Shown: positions 7,563 to 16,768, counted from the stretch's first letter. The stretch: 42,684 nt of DNA from Acidobacteriaceae bacterium (GCA_003131315.1 PKUV01000137.1:1-42684); one strand, 5' to 3'. Notes: a model not told the origin generated them from the sequence alone. Numbers and translations: made by a program.

Positions 7563-8462
7563 ATGGCGGCTGGCAAAGAGAACAAAGTGATGTCGGCGGC
7601 GCAGGCAGTTGGCATGATCCGCGACGGCGACACCGTCGCGATTCAGGGCATGGGTACGCAGATGAGCCCGTTGGCGCTGGTGCGGGAAATTATCAAGGCA
7701 AGGAAGCGCAATCTGATCGCAGCCATGATCGTGGGCGGGATCGGGCTCGACTGGCTGATTGCGGCGGGCTGCGTCAAGAAAGTCATGGCCATCATCGTGA
7801 ACCTCGACGAGTTCGGCATGGCCAACGCTTTCCGCCGCGCGGTTGAAGCGGGCGAACTCATGATGGAGGAGTATACCGAGCACCAGATGTTGACGCGCTT
7901 CAGCGCCGGTTGTTATGGTTTGCCATTCATGACCACACAATCGGGAATAGGCAGTGCCATCGTCGATCTCCATCCCGACACAACGAAGGTGATTGATTGT
8001 CCTTTCACCGGACAGAAAGTGATCGCATGCCGGGCGCTCACACCGGATGTTTGTATCCTCCACGCCCACCGCGCGGATGAAGTCGGCAATGTGCAGTTTT
8101 TTCCCAAGCCGATCTGGGGAGACGTGGATGTTTTCCCGCGAGCCTCCAAGAAAGTGATCGTCACCGTCGAAGAGATTGTTTCTACGGACGAGATTCGGCG
8201 CACGCCGGAACGTACCGGCCTCCCCTATTTCAAGGTAGATGCGGTGGTCCCGGTGAAGTACGGGGCGCATCCCTGCTCTCTTTTTCCCAGGTATAACTTC
8301 GACCGGCAAGTGATGGAACGGTACGCGGCCGAATCGCGCACACCGGAAGGGACGCAGGCCTTTCTCGAAAAGTACGTCCGAGCGCCCAGGACCCAGGAGG
8401 ATTACCTGGATCTCGTCGGCGGTTCGACGATGGAAGCGCGGATCCAGAGCTTTTGGAGTTGA
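7563..8462 (+). CDS. IpdA-like class I CoA-transferase-fold protein, alpha subunit (set 1)
   Basis: ATG 7563 follows GGAGA. The 299-residue protein belongs to the glutaconate CoA-transferase/IpdA branch of class I CoA-transferases. It shows GMIRDGDTVAIQGMG at the N-terminus, then LDWLIAAGCVKKVM and the YTEHQMLTRFSAGCYGLPF segment. In M. tuberculosis IpdAB the equivalent alpha-chain Glu drives hydrolytic opening of a cyclic beta-diketone-like CoA ester rather than CoA transfer. Here Glu106 occupies that place. The next gene encodes the partner beta chain and the frames nearly overlap, so a heterodimer is expected. Whether it is a ring hydrolase or a true CoA-transferase cannot be settled by eye. 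Two more sets lie at 26895-28602 and 35296-36969. Confidence 0.88.
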   Translation: MAAGKENKVMSAAQAVGMIRDGDTVAIQGMGTQMSPLALVREIIKARKRNLIAAMIVGGIGLDWLIAAGCVKKVMAIIVNLDEFGMANAFRRAVEAGELMMEEYTEHQMLTRFSAGCYGLPFMTTQSGIGSAIVDLHPDTTKVIDCPFTGQKVIACRALTPDVCILHAHRADEVGNVQFFPKPIWGDVDVFPRASKKVIVTVEEIVSTDEIRRTPERTGLPYFKVDAVVPVKYGAHPCSLFPRYNFDRQVMERYAAESRTPEGTQAFLEKYVRAPRTQEDYLDLVGGSTMEARIQSFWS

Positions 8463-8479
8463 GTAGTTTGGTGACGAGA

Positions 8480-9292
8480 ATGTCGAAGCTTTCTGAAGAT
8501 TACACGATCGACGAGCTGATGGTGGTCACGCTAGCCCGGCAGTTCACGGATGCCGACATCATGCTGAATGGCACAGTGTCCTACATTCCGGTGTCAGCTT
8601 TCATGCTAGCCCGGGAGACGCACGCTCCCAAGCTGACGTGGGTGGCCGGCGCAGTAGGAGTGGACGCTGATCCCGGCTACATCGTCGGCAACACGCTGGA
8701 TCCTACGATGTGGAAGGACTGCGTCATGTATCTGCCCCAGATCAGCGACATGTGGGGCTACGTGCACAGCAACACGCTGGAGACGTTCTGCATTCGAGGC
8801 GCGCAAATTGATAAGTACGGCAATGTCAATAACAGCGTGATTGGGAAGGACTATCACCGGCCCAAAGTCCGTCTGCCCGGTTCGGCGGGTATGGGCGACA
8901 TGTGCTCGCTGCACAAGAAGATTTACATCTGGTCGACGACTCACAATCCGAGGACCTTCGTCGACAAAGTCGATTTCCTCGCTGCACCCGGATATCTGGA
9001 TGGGGGCGATGCGCGCGCCAAGTTGGGTCTGCGCAACGGTCCCGAGGTGGTGGTGACCGACCTCTGTGTGATGGACTTCGAGCCCACCAGCAAACGCATG
9101 CGGTTGAAGTCGGTGCATCGCGGGGTGTCCGCGAAGCAGGTGCAGGACGAGACGGGGTTCGAACTCGTCACGCCGGATCATGTTCTAGAAACCCCCGCGC
9201 CCAGCGTCGAAGAGATTGAATTATTGCGCAAGAAGATCGATCCCAAGAACATGCGCAAAATCGAATTTCGCGGTTCGAAGACGAAGGTTTAG
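8480..9292 (+). CDS. IpdB-like class I CoA-transferase-fold protein, beta subunit (set 1)
   Basis: This 270-residue chain is the partner of the gene ending at 8462. ATG 8480, preceded by GACGAGA, is the most plausible start; the frame is open upstream and TTG 8453 or GTG 8471 are possible. Conserved features of IpdB/glutaconate CoA-transferase beta chains are visible: FCIRGAQIDKYGNVNNSVIG, RLPGSAGMGDM, RTFVDKVDFL, and VVTDLCVMDFEPTSKRMRL followed by KSVHRGVSAKQVQDETGFEL. The PGSAGMGDM loop corresponds to the PGxxG binding loop of the family. It would act in the cytoplasm on a CoA thioester together with its alpha partner. A 22-bp inverted repeat begins three bases after the stop. Confidence 0.87.
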   Translation: MSKLSEDYTIDELMVVTLARQFTDADIMLNGTVSYIPVSAFMLARETHAPKLTWVAGAVGVDADPGYIVGNTLDPTMWKDCVMYLPQISDMWGYVHSNTLETFCIRGAQIDKYGNVNNSVIGKDYHRPKVRLPGSAGMGDMCSLHKKIYIWSTTHNPRTFVDKVDFLAAPGYLDGGDARAKLGLRNGPEVVVTDLCVMDFEPTSKRMRLKSVHRGVSAKQVQDETGFELVTPDHVLETPAPSVEEIELLRKKIDPKNMRKIEFRGSKTKV

Positions 9293-9294
9293 TA

Positions 9295-9316
9295 GAGACG
9301 CCGCTAGCCGTGTCTC
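9295..9316. repeat. REP-like palindrome, copy 1
   Basis: This 22-bp inverted repeat has arms GAGAC at 9295-9299 and GTCTC at 9312-9316, with further inner pairing around CGGC/GCCG-like bases. It is 19/22 identical to the reverse complement of the copy at 14707-14728. It sits between a stop codon and the next gene's ribosome binding site. It may be an extragenic palindromic repeat or an attenuator hairpin; there is no U-tract. Confidence 0.6.
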
Positions 9317-9325
9317 GGAGAGTCC

Positions 9326-10462
9326 ATGGGGGAGATCAAACTCGGTGTGCCCGGCAGCATCATGCCGCCATTCGATAAGGTGATTCAGCAGGCGCAGCGC
9401 GCTGAGAGCAAGGGGTACGACTCAGCGTGGTGGCCGTGTCATCTCATGGGCTGGCATCCGCGCTCCATCTGGACGCCGGATATCACGCCACTCGCCAAAT
9501 ATCAGAAGAGTGCCGATGTATACTTTGACCCTATCGCTGCGTTATCGGCAGTAGCGGCGACCACAGAGAAAATCCAACTTGGCATCGGCGTTACCGATAT
9601 TATTCGCCGCCATCCCGCCATGCTGGCGCAGGCGGCGCTGACGCTGGACCATGTTTCGCGGGGACGTCTCATTCTCGGCCTCGGGTCGGGCGAGCAGTGC
9701 AATCTCACGCCCTATGGTTTCGATTTCGCACAGCCGGTCGGAAAACTCGAGGAAGGACTGCAAGTTCTCCGGCTGATGTGGAAGTCGGCTGGGGATCCGG
9801 TGGATTTTCACGGAAAGCATTTCCACCTGGAAGGCGCTGTTCTTGGCCTCGAGCCATACGAAGGAAAGCCGCCCAAAATTTGGGTCGCAGCGCACGGGCC
9901 GCGCATGCTCAGCCTCACCGGAAAGTACGCCGATGGATGGCTGCCCACGATGATGACTCCGGCGGAATATAGTCAGAAGCTCTCGGTCATTCGCAAGACG
10001 GCTGCGGAGTGTGGACGCAGCGGCGATGCGGTGGAGCCGGGCATGCTCGCGTATGTGGTTGTTGATGAAGACCGCAAGGCCGTGCCGCAGCTTCTCGATC
10101 ATATCCTGGTGAAAGGACTCTGTCTGCTGCTGCCGGCGGAGGTCTTCAAGAGATTCGGCTACGAACCGCCGTTTGGGGAGGGCTCGGCTGGGTTTCACGA
10201 TTATGTTCCCTCACTCTTCGGGCGCGAGGACGCGGTGCGGGTCATCAACAAAGTGCCGCGTGAGGTTGTCGAATACTTCACGCTGCACGGCACTCCGGAA
10301 GATGTGGCGGAGCAAGTGACCGCTCTTGCCTCGGCGGGATTGAGGCACGTTGTGCTCTGGAACATCACCGCGTTTGCGGACCCGGGGCGCGCGAAGTCAT
10401 CGTTCCAATGCATGGATCGTCTAAAACAGTTGCTGAGCGCGACGACGACAGCAGTTCAGTAA
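9326..10462 (+). CDS. LLM-class flavin/F420-dependent oxidoreductase
   Basis: ATG 9326 follows GGAGAG. The 378-residue protein is a second luciferase-family TIM barrel, distinct from the one at 5150. It has IKLGVPGSIMPPFDKVIQQA, a QAQRAESKGYDSAWWP segment, EKIQLGIGVTDIIRRHPAML, TLDHVSRGRLILGLGSGEQ and PPKIWVAAHGPRMLSLTGKY. The ALTLDHVSRGRLILGLGSG block is typical of F420-dependent methylenetetrahydromethanopterin-reductase-like members, though FMN enzymes share it. It lies in the middle of the IpdAB-like operon, so it probably reduces or oxygenates a pathway intermediate. The F420-versus-FMN choice remains open; there are no F420 biosynthesis genes in the window. Confidence 0.83.
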   Translation: MGEIKLGVPGSIMPPFDKVIQQAQRAESKGYDSAWWPCHLMGWHPRSIWTPDITPLAKYQKSADVYFDPIAALSAVAATTEKIQLGIGVTDIIRRHPAMLAQAALTLDHVSRGRLILGLGSGEQCNLTPYGFDFAQPVGKLEEGLQVLRLMWKSAGDPVDFHGKHFHLEGAVLGLEPYEGKPPKIWVAAHGPRMLSLTGKYADGWLPTMMTPAEYSQKLSVIRKTAAECGRSGDAVEPGMLAYVVVDEDRKAVPQLLDHILVKGLCLLLPAEVFKRFGYEPPFGEGSAGFHDYVPSLFGREDAVRVINKVPREVVEYFTLHGTPEDVAEQVTALASAGLRHVVLWNITAFADPGRAKSSFQCMDRLKQLLSATTTAVQ

Positions 10463-10491
10463 TCTTTGTCAGTAATCAAGGAGGCGGAAAC

Positions 10492-11250
10492 TTGCGACTG
10501 ATGGGAAAGCGAGCGCTGGTCACGGGTGGTGCGTCGGGCATAGGATTCGCCATCGCCCAGCGATTTCTGGATGAGGGAGCGCGTGTGGTGATCGCCGACC
10601 TGAACCCGAGTCAGGCTGATGAAGCCGTCAAGAAAACCGGCGGCAAACTGGGGCGCACAATTGGCGATGTGTCAAAACTCGCCGACGCAGAACGCATGGT
10701 GCAGGAAACCGTCGCTCAACTCGGCGGACTCGAAATTCTGGTGAACAATGCCGGCATAGAGACGACTGGGTCGGTGACGACGGCTGCGGATGCTGACTGG
10801 GACCGCCAGATCAACGTCAATCTCAATGGCACGTATCGTATGAGCCGTTTTGCGGTACCGGAAATTATCAAAGCCGGTGGCGGTGCGGTTGTGAACATGG
10901 CATCGGTAGGCGGTCTGGTCGCGGTGCGTGAGTACTCTGCGTATGGTGCATCCAAGGCTGGCGTCATTCAGTTGACCCGGAGCATGGCCGCCGATTACGC
11001 GGAAAACAACATTCGCGTGAACTGCCTCTGTCCCGGCGCAGTCGACACGCCGCTTTTGCGGCGCTCTTGCGAGAAGCTGGGTGGCGGCGACCCCGGCAAG
11101 ATACGCGAACTGTATGCGAGCTTCACGCTCCTGAAACGCATTGCAACCCCCGAGGAAATAGCGGTCGCAGCGCTGTTTCTGGCCAGCGACGAATCCAGCT
11201 TTGTCACGGGCGTGGCTCTGCCGGTGGACGGCGGGTTCAGCGCTCAATGA
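10492..11250 (+). CDS. Short-chain dehydrogenase/reductase (SDR)
   Basis: A TTG start at 10492 is chosen because AAGGAGG lies seven bases upstream; the ATG at 10501 is too far from that site. The 252-residue protein has all classical SDR features: TGGASGIG at 11-18, NNAG at 85-88, Ser138, and Tyr151-x3-Lys155 (YGASK). The C-terminal SFVTGVALPVDGGF is the usual end. These enzymes oxidise hydroxyacyl or reduce ketoacyl groups with NAD(P). Asp at the end of the second strand (VVIADLN) favours NAD. In a beta-oxidation operon it is a candidate 3-hydroxyacyl-CoA or ring-hydroxyl dehydrogenase. The first codon is the weakest part of this call. Confidence 0.88.
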   Translation: MRLMGKRALVTGGASGIGFAIAQRFLDEGARVVIADLNPSQADEAVKKTGGKLGRTIGDVSKLADAERMVQETVAQLGGLEILVNNAGIETTGSVTTAADADWDRQINVNLNGTYRMSRFAVPEIIKAGGGAVVNMASVGGLVAVREYSAYGASKAGVIQLTRSMAADYAENNIRVNCLCPGAVDTPLLRRSCEKLGGGDPGKIRELYASFTLLKRIATPEEIAVAALFLASDESSFVTGVALPVDGGFSAQ

Positions 11251-11329
11251 AGTTGGTGTCATGCAAGAAGCATTTTTGTCAGCCGCGACAGCCAGGACTG
11301 CGCTGTCGAGGGTTTGTGTGAGGAACAAC

Positions 11330-11728
11330 ATGGCTTGTCCGAGTTTCCACAACGTGGCCCTCGCCAAGACTTATTTTGCAGCTGTGAATGAGAGGCGAAT
11401 CGGCGACATCGCGGCAACATTCGCGGAAGATGGTGTCCTCACCTTTCCCACGCTTGATCCCATCCAGGGGCGCAAGGCGATTCGTGATTTCTATGCCGGT
11501 GCGCTGAAGTTCTATCCAAAGTGCCACGACGAAGTCACTCGCTGGTTTGTCAGCGAGGCGGGCGACGTGGCTGCTGACATCCACTTTGAAGGCCAGACCG
11601 CCACCGGTCGCGAGGTGATCTTCGATGCCGGGGACCTGTTCATGATCAAGAATGGCCTGATCCAGAGCCTGCGGATCCTCTATGACAGCGCCAGCGTGCT
11701 CAAGATGGTGGGGGAACTGCCGAAATGA
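11330..11728 (+). CDS. SnoaL/NTF2-like small protein
   Basis: ATG 11330 is preceded by GAGGAAC at good spacing; the in-frame ATG at 11261 lacks such a site. The 132-residue product has the alpha+beta-barrel pattern of SnoaL-like proteins. LAKTYFAAVNERRIGDIAAT is followed by FAEDGVLTFPTLDPIQGRKA, then IRDFYAGAL, a set of strands and the ending LRILYDSASVLKMVGEL. Members act as isomerases, dehydratases or lyases, or are binding proteins in polyketide and steroid metabolism, often with one Asp/His pair. Its stop overlaps the ligase start (ATGA). A possible remnant of a similar protein lies at 18651-18805. Confidence 0.78.
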   Translation: MACPSFHNVALAKTYFAAVNERRIGDIAATFAEDGVLTFPTLDPIQGRKAIRDFYAGALKFYPKCHDEVTRWFVSEAGDVAADIHFEGQTATGREVIFDAGDLFMIKNGLIQSLRILYDSASVLKMVGELPK

Positions 11729-13449
11729 GCCGGTCCATGCGCGAAGGCGCCGCCCATGAAGCTTTAGACCGCCTTGCGTACTTGCGAGGTCCGGAAGACG
11801 AACCTGGGATGCCGTCGGATGTGCAATGGGATAAAACGACGTTATCTGTGGCACTGAGACGTTGCGTGGCCCGCTGGGGTGATCGCGAGCTACTCGTATT
11901 TCCTGGTCGCTCCCTTACGGGGAGCGCTTTTGCTGAAGAAGTGAGCCGTTTGGCGCGCGGCCTGATGGCATTAGGTGTCGGCCCAGGCGACAACGTCGCG
12001 GTCTGGCTGGCCAATCTGCCCGAGTATGCGGTGGCGGAGTTTGCCCTCGCCGCTTTGGGTGCGGCCATGGTGCCGATCAACATCCGTTACAAGAAAGACG
12101 AGGTCGAGTTCGCGTTACGCCAATCGGACTCGAGCACGCTGATCTTCGCTCCCGCTGTTCTCAAGACGGATTGCGTGGCGGTTTTACGGGAGATGTGTCC
12201 GGAACTTGGGCAGCAAAGCGACTACATTCTCAGGAGCACGACTTTACCGCAGCTAAAGAACGTGATCGTTCTCGGATCGAATGTCGCTGGCGCCAGGTCG
12301 TATGACGATGTGTTGCGCCTCGGAGACTCACGAACCCGCGCCGAACTCGACCGCCGCGAACAAGAAGTCCGGCCCGAGAGCGTGCTGGTATTGCAGTACA
12401 CCTCCGGAACCACCGCATTTCCCAAAGCGGCGATGCTCACCCAAGCACAGACGCTGCGCAATGCCTACCAGATGTCGTGCCGCGCGGGCTTCACGGACCA
12501 AGACCGACTGCTATCGGCGATGCCCATGTTCCACGTCGGCGGCTCGGTTTGCGCATTGCTGGGGGCGATCACCATTGGCTACCGGCTATACATGTCCCCG
12601 AATGTCGATGCGGCGGAAACCCTGCGCCTGATCGAAGAAGAACGTATTACTGCCTATGTGGGTTTGGAACCAATGTATCTCGCGATGAGGAACCATGAAG
12701 ATTTCAACCGGCGTTCCCGAAAATCGTTGAAAAAGGGATGGTCAGCGGGGACGCCCGCGATTCTGCGCATGGTGGCACAAGATATTGGCATCCGGAATAT
12801 CTGTTCGCTTTACGGCTTGTCGGAAGCGAGTCCCAACGTGTGCATCGCGCACTGGGAGAAAGACCCGTACGAAAAGCGCATCAGCACCATGGGACGCCCG
12901 CAGGCTGGCACGGAGGTTAAGGTGGTCGATCCCGCTAGCGGCCAGGTTGCTGCTCGCGAAGTACGCGGAGAAATCTGCGTCCGCGGCTGGACGGTGATGA
13001 AAGGTTACTACAAGAACCTGGCCGAAACCTCGCGCGTCATTGACGCGGAAGGCTGGCTTCACACTGGGGACGCCGGCCTGATCACCGAAGACGGCTACCT
13101 GGTATGGACGGGAAGATTGAAAGACACGATTCGCGTCGGCGGAGAAAATGTGTCGGCGGTGGAAGTCGAACACCTGCTGTGCACGCACCCGAAGATCGTG
13201 ACCGCGGTCGTGGTTGGTGTCCCCGACAAACGTTACCAGGAAGTCGGTCTGGCGTATGTACAGCTCAAGCTCGGAGAGCAGGCAACCGAAGACGAGATGA
13301 TTGAATACTGCAAACAGCGGCTTGCGGTCTTCAAAGTGCCCAAACACGTTCGCTTCGTAGAAAGCTTCCCCACGACGGGGACTGGGAAAGTTCAAAAGTT
13401 CATGTTGCGTCAGCAAGCGATTCGCGATCTGGAGCAGAGCTCGAAGTAA
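11725..13449 (+). CDS. Acyl-CoA synthetase (AMP-forming)
   Basis: The ATG overlaps the previous stop codon (ATGA), which indicates translational coupling. The 574-residue protein is a complete ANL-superfamily ligase. It has the P-loop-like LQYTSGTTAFPKAAM, the SLYGLSEASPNVCI motif, GWLHTGDAGLITEDGYLVWT, and KDTIRVGGENVSAVEVE. The catalytic Lys in PTTGTGKVQK is at about residue 555. It would activate a carboxylic acid to its CoA thioester with ATP. As the only CoA ligase in the window it is the likely entry enzyme, analogous in context to FadD3 of the actinobacterial KstR2 regulon. Substrate specificity cannot be read from the motifs. Confidence 0.93.
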   Translation: MSRSMREGAAHEALDRLAYLRGPEDEPGMPSDVQWDKTTLSVALRRCVARWGDRELLVFPGRSLTGSAFAEEVSRLARGLMALGVGPGDNVAVWLANLPEYAVAEFALAALGAAMVPINIRYKKDEVEFALRQSDSSTLIFAPAVLKTDCVAVLREMCPELGQQSDYILRSTTLPQLKNVIVLGSNVAGARSYDDVLRLGDSRTRAELDRREQEVRPESVLVLQYTSGTTAFPKAAMLTQAQTLRNAYQMSCRAGFTDQDRLLSAMPMFHVGGSVCALLGAITIGYRLYMSPNVDAAETLRLIEEERITAYVGLEPMYLAMRNHEDFNRRSRKSLKKGWSAGTPAILRMVAQDIGIRNICSLYGLSEASPNVCIAHWEKDPYEKRISTMGRPQAGTEVKVVDPASGQVAAREVRGEICVRGWTVMKGYYKNLAETSRVIDAEGWLHTGDAGLITEDGYLVWTGRLKDTIRVGGENVSAVEVEHLLCTHPKIVTAVVVGVPDKRYQEVGLAYVQLKLGEQATEDEMIEYCKQRLAVFKVPKHVRFVESFPTTGTGKVQKFMLRQQAIRDLEQSSK

Positions 13450-13489
13450 GGCGTTCTGAATAAATCAATTCTTAGCGGTTGGAGATTCT

Positions 13490-14674
13490 ATGCAGAAAAC
13501 TGTGGTGATTCTAGGCGGCGCACGCACCTCCATGGCGGACTACTGCGGTCAGTTCAAGGACATGTCAGCGACCGATCTGGCCACGGTTGCGGCGAAAGCG
13601 GCCCTCGAGCGCACCGGCACCGACCCCGCGCAGATCGACCACACCATCATGGGCAACGTGGTGCAAGGTGGTCCGGACGCCATCTACGCCACGCGTCACG
13701 TCGCATTGCGCGCGGGAGTGCCAATCGACCGCCCGGCGCTCACGGTAAACCGTTTGTGTGGATCGGGGATTCAATCCATTGTGAGCGGCGCGCAGATGAT
13801 CCAACTGGGGGAGGCGCAGCGAGTGCTTGCGGGTGGCATGGAGTCCATGAGCCAGGCGCCTTTCGTCGTTCCGGGGGCGCGGTGGGGTTTGCGGCTCGGT
13901 TCCGGGCAAATTATTGACATGCTAATGGCGTCTCTGTTCGATACCTACTGCGGCCTTTACATGGCGCAAACCGCGGAGAATGTCGCGCGGAAGTATGGCG
14001 TCACCCGCGAGGATCAGGACGCCTTTGCCGCGCTTAGCCACAAGCGCGCGGCGGAAGCGCAGGCCGGCGACAAACTTAAAGAAGAGATTCAACCTGTTGA
14101 GATCAAAGCGAAGAAAGGTGTGCAGCACTTCTCTGTTGATGATCACGTCAAGCCCGACACGTCGCCGGAGGTTCTCGCTAAGCTGAAACCAGCATTCGGC
14201 AAGGACGGAAGCGTGACCGGGGGGAATGCCTCTGGGATTGTCGACGCTGGCGCAGCAGTCGTGATCGCCGATGAGGCTGCCGTTGCGAATTCGCAGAAGA
14301 CACCGTTGGGACGCATTGTGTCGTGGGGAATCGCTGGAGTGGATCCGTCAGAGATGGGGATGGGGCCGGTTCCTGCGACGAAACAGGCCTTAGCAAAAGC
14401 GGGTTTGAAGCTGGCGGATATCGATCTGATCGAACTCAACGAGGCATTTGCAGCCCAATATCTTGGCGTGGAAAAAGAACTCGATCTTGACCGTGAGAAA
14501 ACTAACGTGAATGGCGGCGCGATTGCGTTGGGGCATCCGTTGGGCGCAACCGGGACTCGACTTGTGCTTACGTTGCTGCTGGAGTTGCGCCGCAGGAACA
14601 AGAAATATGGCCTGGCGACTGCGTGCATTGGCGGAGGGCAGGGAATCGCGATGATCGTAGAGGCCTACCGCTAA
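13490..14674 (+). CDS. Thiolase (acetyl-CoA C-acyltransferase), catalytically complete
   Basis: The 394-residue protein is a canonical degradative thiolase. It has Cys90 in NRLCGSGIQSIV, His349 in GGAIALGHPLGATGTR and the second Cys379 in ACIGGGQG. The catalytic triad is thus intact, unlike the thiolase-fold proteins at 21030 and 22172. It would release acetyl-CoA or propionyl-CoA from a 3-ketoacyl-CoA. It is the last gene of the operon starting at 7001 and faces the etf operon tail to tail. FadA6 of the KstR2 regulon is the closest functional parallel by context. The start at ATG 13490 is supported by the family's usual N-terminus; the upstream GGTTGGAG is a usable ribosome site. Confidence 0.95.
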   Translation: MQKTVVILGGARTSMADYCGQFKDMSATDLATVAAKAALERTGTDPAQIDHTIMGNVVQGGPDAIYATRHVALRAGVPIDRPALTVNRLCGSGIQSIVSGAQMIQLGEAQRVLAGGMESMSQAPFVVPGARWGLRLGSGQIIDMLMASLFDTYCGLYMAQTAENVARKYGVTREDQDAFAALSHKRAAEAQAGDKLKEEIQPVEIKAKKGVQHFSVDDHVKPDTSPEVLAKLKPAFGKDGSVTGGNASGIVDAGAAVVIADEAAVANSQKTPLGRIVSWGIAGVDPSEMGMGPVPATKQALAKAGLKLADIDLIELNEAFAAQYLGVEKELDLDREKTNVNGGAIALGHPLGATGTRLVLTLLLELRRRNKKYGLATACIGGGQGIAMIVEAYR

Positions 14675-14706
14675 GTGGGTTCGGCTCCGGCTCGCTGATT
14701 TCCGTG

Positions 14707-14728
14707 GAGACACGGCCCGCCGCGTCTC
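14707..14728. repeat. REP-like palindrome, copy 2, between convergent operons
   Basis: The arms GAGAC (14707-14711) and GTCTC (14724-14728) plus CGG/CCG inside form a hairpin with one mismatch. The reverse complement matches the copy at 9295-9316 at 19 of 22 positions. It lies in the 69 bases between two converging stop codons and could act as a bidirectional terminator, although no U-tract is seen on either strand. Confidence 0.6.
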
Positions 14729-14743
14729 TACAACCGCGAAATC

Positions 14744-16768
14744 TTATTCGGTGGCTTCGTTCAAAACCTCGGCGATATCGCGCACCCTCACCTGCGCATC
14801 GGGCGCCACGGTCTTGGTGCCGTCTTCAAGCATGATCATGCAGAAGGGGCAGCCCACGGCAATCGTGTTCGCGCCCGTGTCTAACAGCTGCTTCGCGCGA
14901 TTCTGATTCATGCGCGTGCCCTGTTTTTCTTCCATGAAGGAGAAACCGCCTCCGCCTCCGCAGCACAAGGAATTGCGCCTGTTCCAATCGGGTTCGGTCC
15001 GCTCCACTCCCGGAACACTATCGAGGACCGCTCGTGGGGCATCATAGACCTGGTTATAACGCCCCAGATAACACGGATCGTGAAAGGTGACTTTGGCCGA
15101 ACCGGTGGCGCTGGGCTTGAGCCGGCCTTGTCGCACCAGTTCCTCCAAAAATTCGCTGTGATGCACGACTTCGTATTGTCCACCAAATTGGGGATATTCG
15201 TTCTTGATGGTATTGAAGCAATGTGGGCACGACGTAACGATCTTGCGTACCTTGTACCGATCGAGGGTCGAGATATTCTGCTGGGCCAGTGTCTGGAAGA
15301 GAAATTCGTGGCCAATACGGCGCGCGGGATCTCCGGTACAGCGCTCCTCGCGTCCGAGCACAGCGAACTTCACGCCGGCTTTCGTGAACAACTCGGCAAC
15401 CGCCCGCGTGACGGATTGGCTTCGCTGATTGAGCGCGCCCGCGCAGCCGACCCACAGCAGAACTTCGAACTCTGCGCCGGGTTGATCTGCCAGCTGTATA
15501 ACAGCCAAACCCTTCATCCAGTCGATACGCGAGGCGCTGACCCCGGGATAGGGATGTCCGCGGGCCTCGAGACTGCGCACCATGTTCTGCAGGTCGTCCG
15601 GGAATTCGGCTCGCTCCATGACCAGCGAACGGCGCATTCCGACTATTTTCGACACGTGCTCGACTGCAACCGGACACTGCTCGACGCACGCGCCGCAACT
15701 GGTGCAGGACCACAGCGTCTCTTCCTTAAGCACCGCGCCCACAAGAGGTGATTGGGCCAGTTCTGCCGGAGAGATTTTGGGATCGGCATTTGCGCCTCGA
15801 CCGTTTCCGCTCTCAGCGTGGAGCGATTCCCGCAGGTTCAAGATCAACCACTTTGGGGAGAGCGGCTTGTCGGTGAGAAAGGCCGGGCAGTTTACCTCGC
15901 ACCGGCCGCACTCCGTGCAGGCATCGAGGTCGAGCAGGTCCTTCCAGGTAAAATCCTGCAACCGACTGACGCCTAGCGGAGCATCCTCCTTCTCGATATC
16001 CACTACGGGAAGGGCTCCGCGCGGGCCCAGATCCTGGGTCAGGATGCTGGCGGGCGCGGTCAAGATGTGGAGGAGCTTGGAATACGGAATCCAGCCAATG
16101 AAGGAGAAGACAACAATCAGGTGGAACCACCACGTCGCCCGATGAAGTTCGCGCAAAGCTGGCTCGCTGAGGAAGTGGGCAAAGACCATGCCGACCGCGC
16201 GCCCGACCGGAGACCACGCCGCCCACGGATCATGCGTCAAGTGAATACGCAGACCTTGAATGATGAAGCCAGTAACCAGGATGACCAGGATGCTGACGAG
16301 GATGATCGTGTCGTCCGGCTTGTCGGGCTTGAGACGTGGTGCTCGCCGGATAGAACGTTGGATGAGCGCGACCGTGACTCCCGCAATGCAGAGTGCGCCG
16401 GAGATATTCAGCGCCAGCGACTCAAAGTACAGATACAGAGCGCCCTGCATGATGTGGATGTGCAGGTCCTCATGAATGAAGACGACGACCGTGCCGAGAA
16501 AAAGAAATACAAATCCCCAGAAGATGAGAAGGTGAGCAAACCCCGTTCCGGAGTACCGTTTCAGCAGCTTTTCATGCCCCGGCGCCTGTTTGAAAAGGAG
16601 TCTCAGCCGTTCCCCGAGGCGGTCGAGCCGAACCACCGGACGACCGATCTGCCAGAGACGCCAGCGCCGATAGACACCATAACCAAATACCAGTAGCGTC
16701 AGGGCGAAAAACACATACATCAGCCACACGCCCGTGATGTTGAAATAGACCTGCCGGGTCGGCGTCAT
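14744..16768 (-). CDS. Membrane-bound Fe-S ETF:(mena)quinone oxidoreductase (EMO-type)
   Basis: The 674-residue protein starts at ATG 16768 and overlaps the etfA stop. The N-terminal part has about five or six membrane helices, including FAHLLIFWGFVFLFLGTVVV, IILVSILVILVTGFIIQGL and WWFHLIVVFSFIGWIPY, resembling a nitrate-reductase gamma-type cytochrome b subunit with several His. Two 4Fe-4S motifs follow (CTECGRCEVNCP and CTSCGACVEQCP). The C-terminal third carries two cysteine-rich CCG domains (SCPHCFNTIKNEY; later SLCCGGGGGFSFMEEKQGTR), as in HdrB/GlpC. This set, next to etfBA, fits the EMO class that passes electrons from reduced ETF to the membrane quinone pool. The operon promoter carries the shared operator. 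The family call is good; the quinone type is inferred. Confidence 0.9.
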   Translation of the reverse strand: MTPTRQVYFNITGVWLMYVFFALTLLVFGYGVYRRWRLWQIGRPVVRLDRLGERLRLLFKQAPGHEKLLKRYSGTGFAHLLIFWGFVFLFLGTVVVFIHEDLHIHIMQGALYLYFESLALNISGALCIAGVTVALIQRSIRRAPRLKPDKPDDTIILVSILVILVTGFIIQGLRIHLTHDPWAAWSPVGRAVGMVFAHFLSEPALRELHRATWWFHLIVVFSFIGWIPYSKLLHILTAPASILTQDLGPRGALPVVDIEKEDAPLGVSRLQDFTWKDLLDLDACTECGRCEVNCPAFLTDKPLSPKWLILNLRESLHAESGNGRGANADPKISPAELAQSPLVGAVLKEETLWSCTSCGACVEQCPVAVEHVSKIVGMRRSLVMERAEFPDDLQNMVRSLEARGHPYPGVSASRIDWMKGLAVIQLADQPGAEFEVLLWVGCAGALNQRSQSVTRAVAELFTKAGVKFAVLGREERCTGDPARRIGHEFLFQTLAQQNISTLDRYKVRKIVTSCPHCFNTIKNEYPQFGGQYEVVHHSEFLEELVRQGRLKPSATGSAKVTFHDPCYLGRYNQVYDAPRAVLDSVPGVERTEPDWNRRNSLCCGGGGGFSFMEEKQGTRMNQNRAKQLLDTGANTIAVGCPFCMIMLEDGTKTVAPDAQVRVRDIAEVLNEATE

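Noticed and set aside
7323-8309. Minus-strand open frame of 328 codons
   Set aside because: It spans two plus-strand genes with family matches and has no own motifs.
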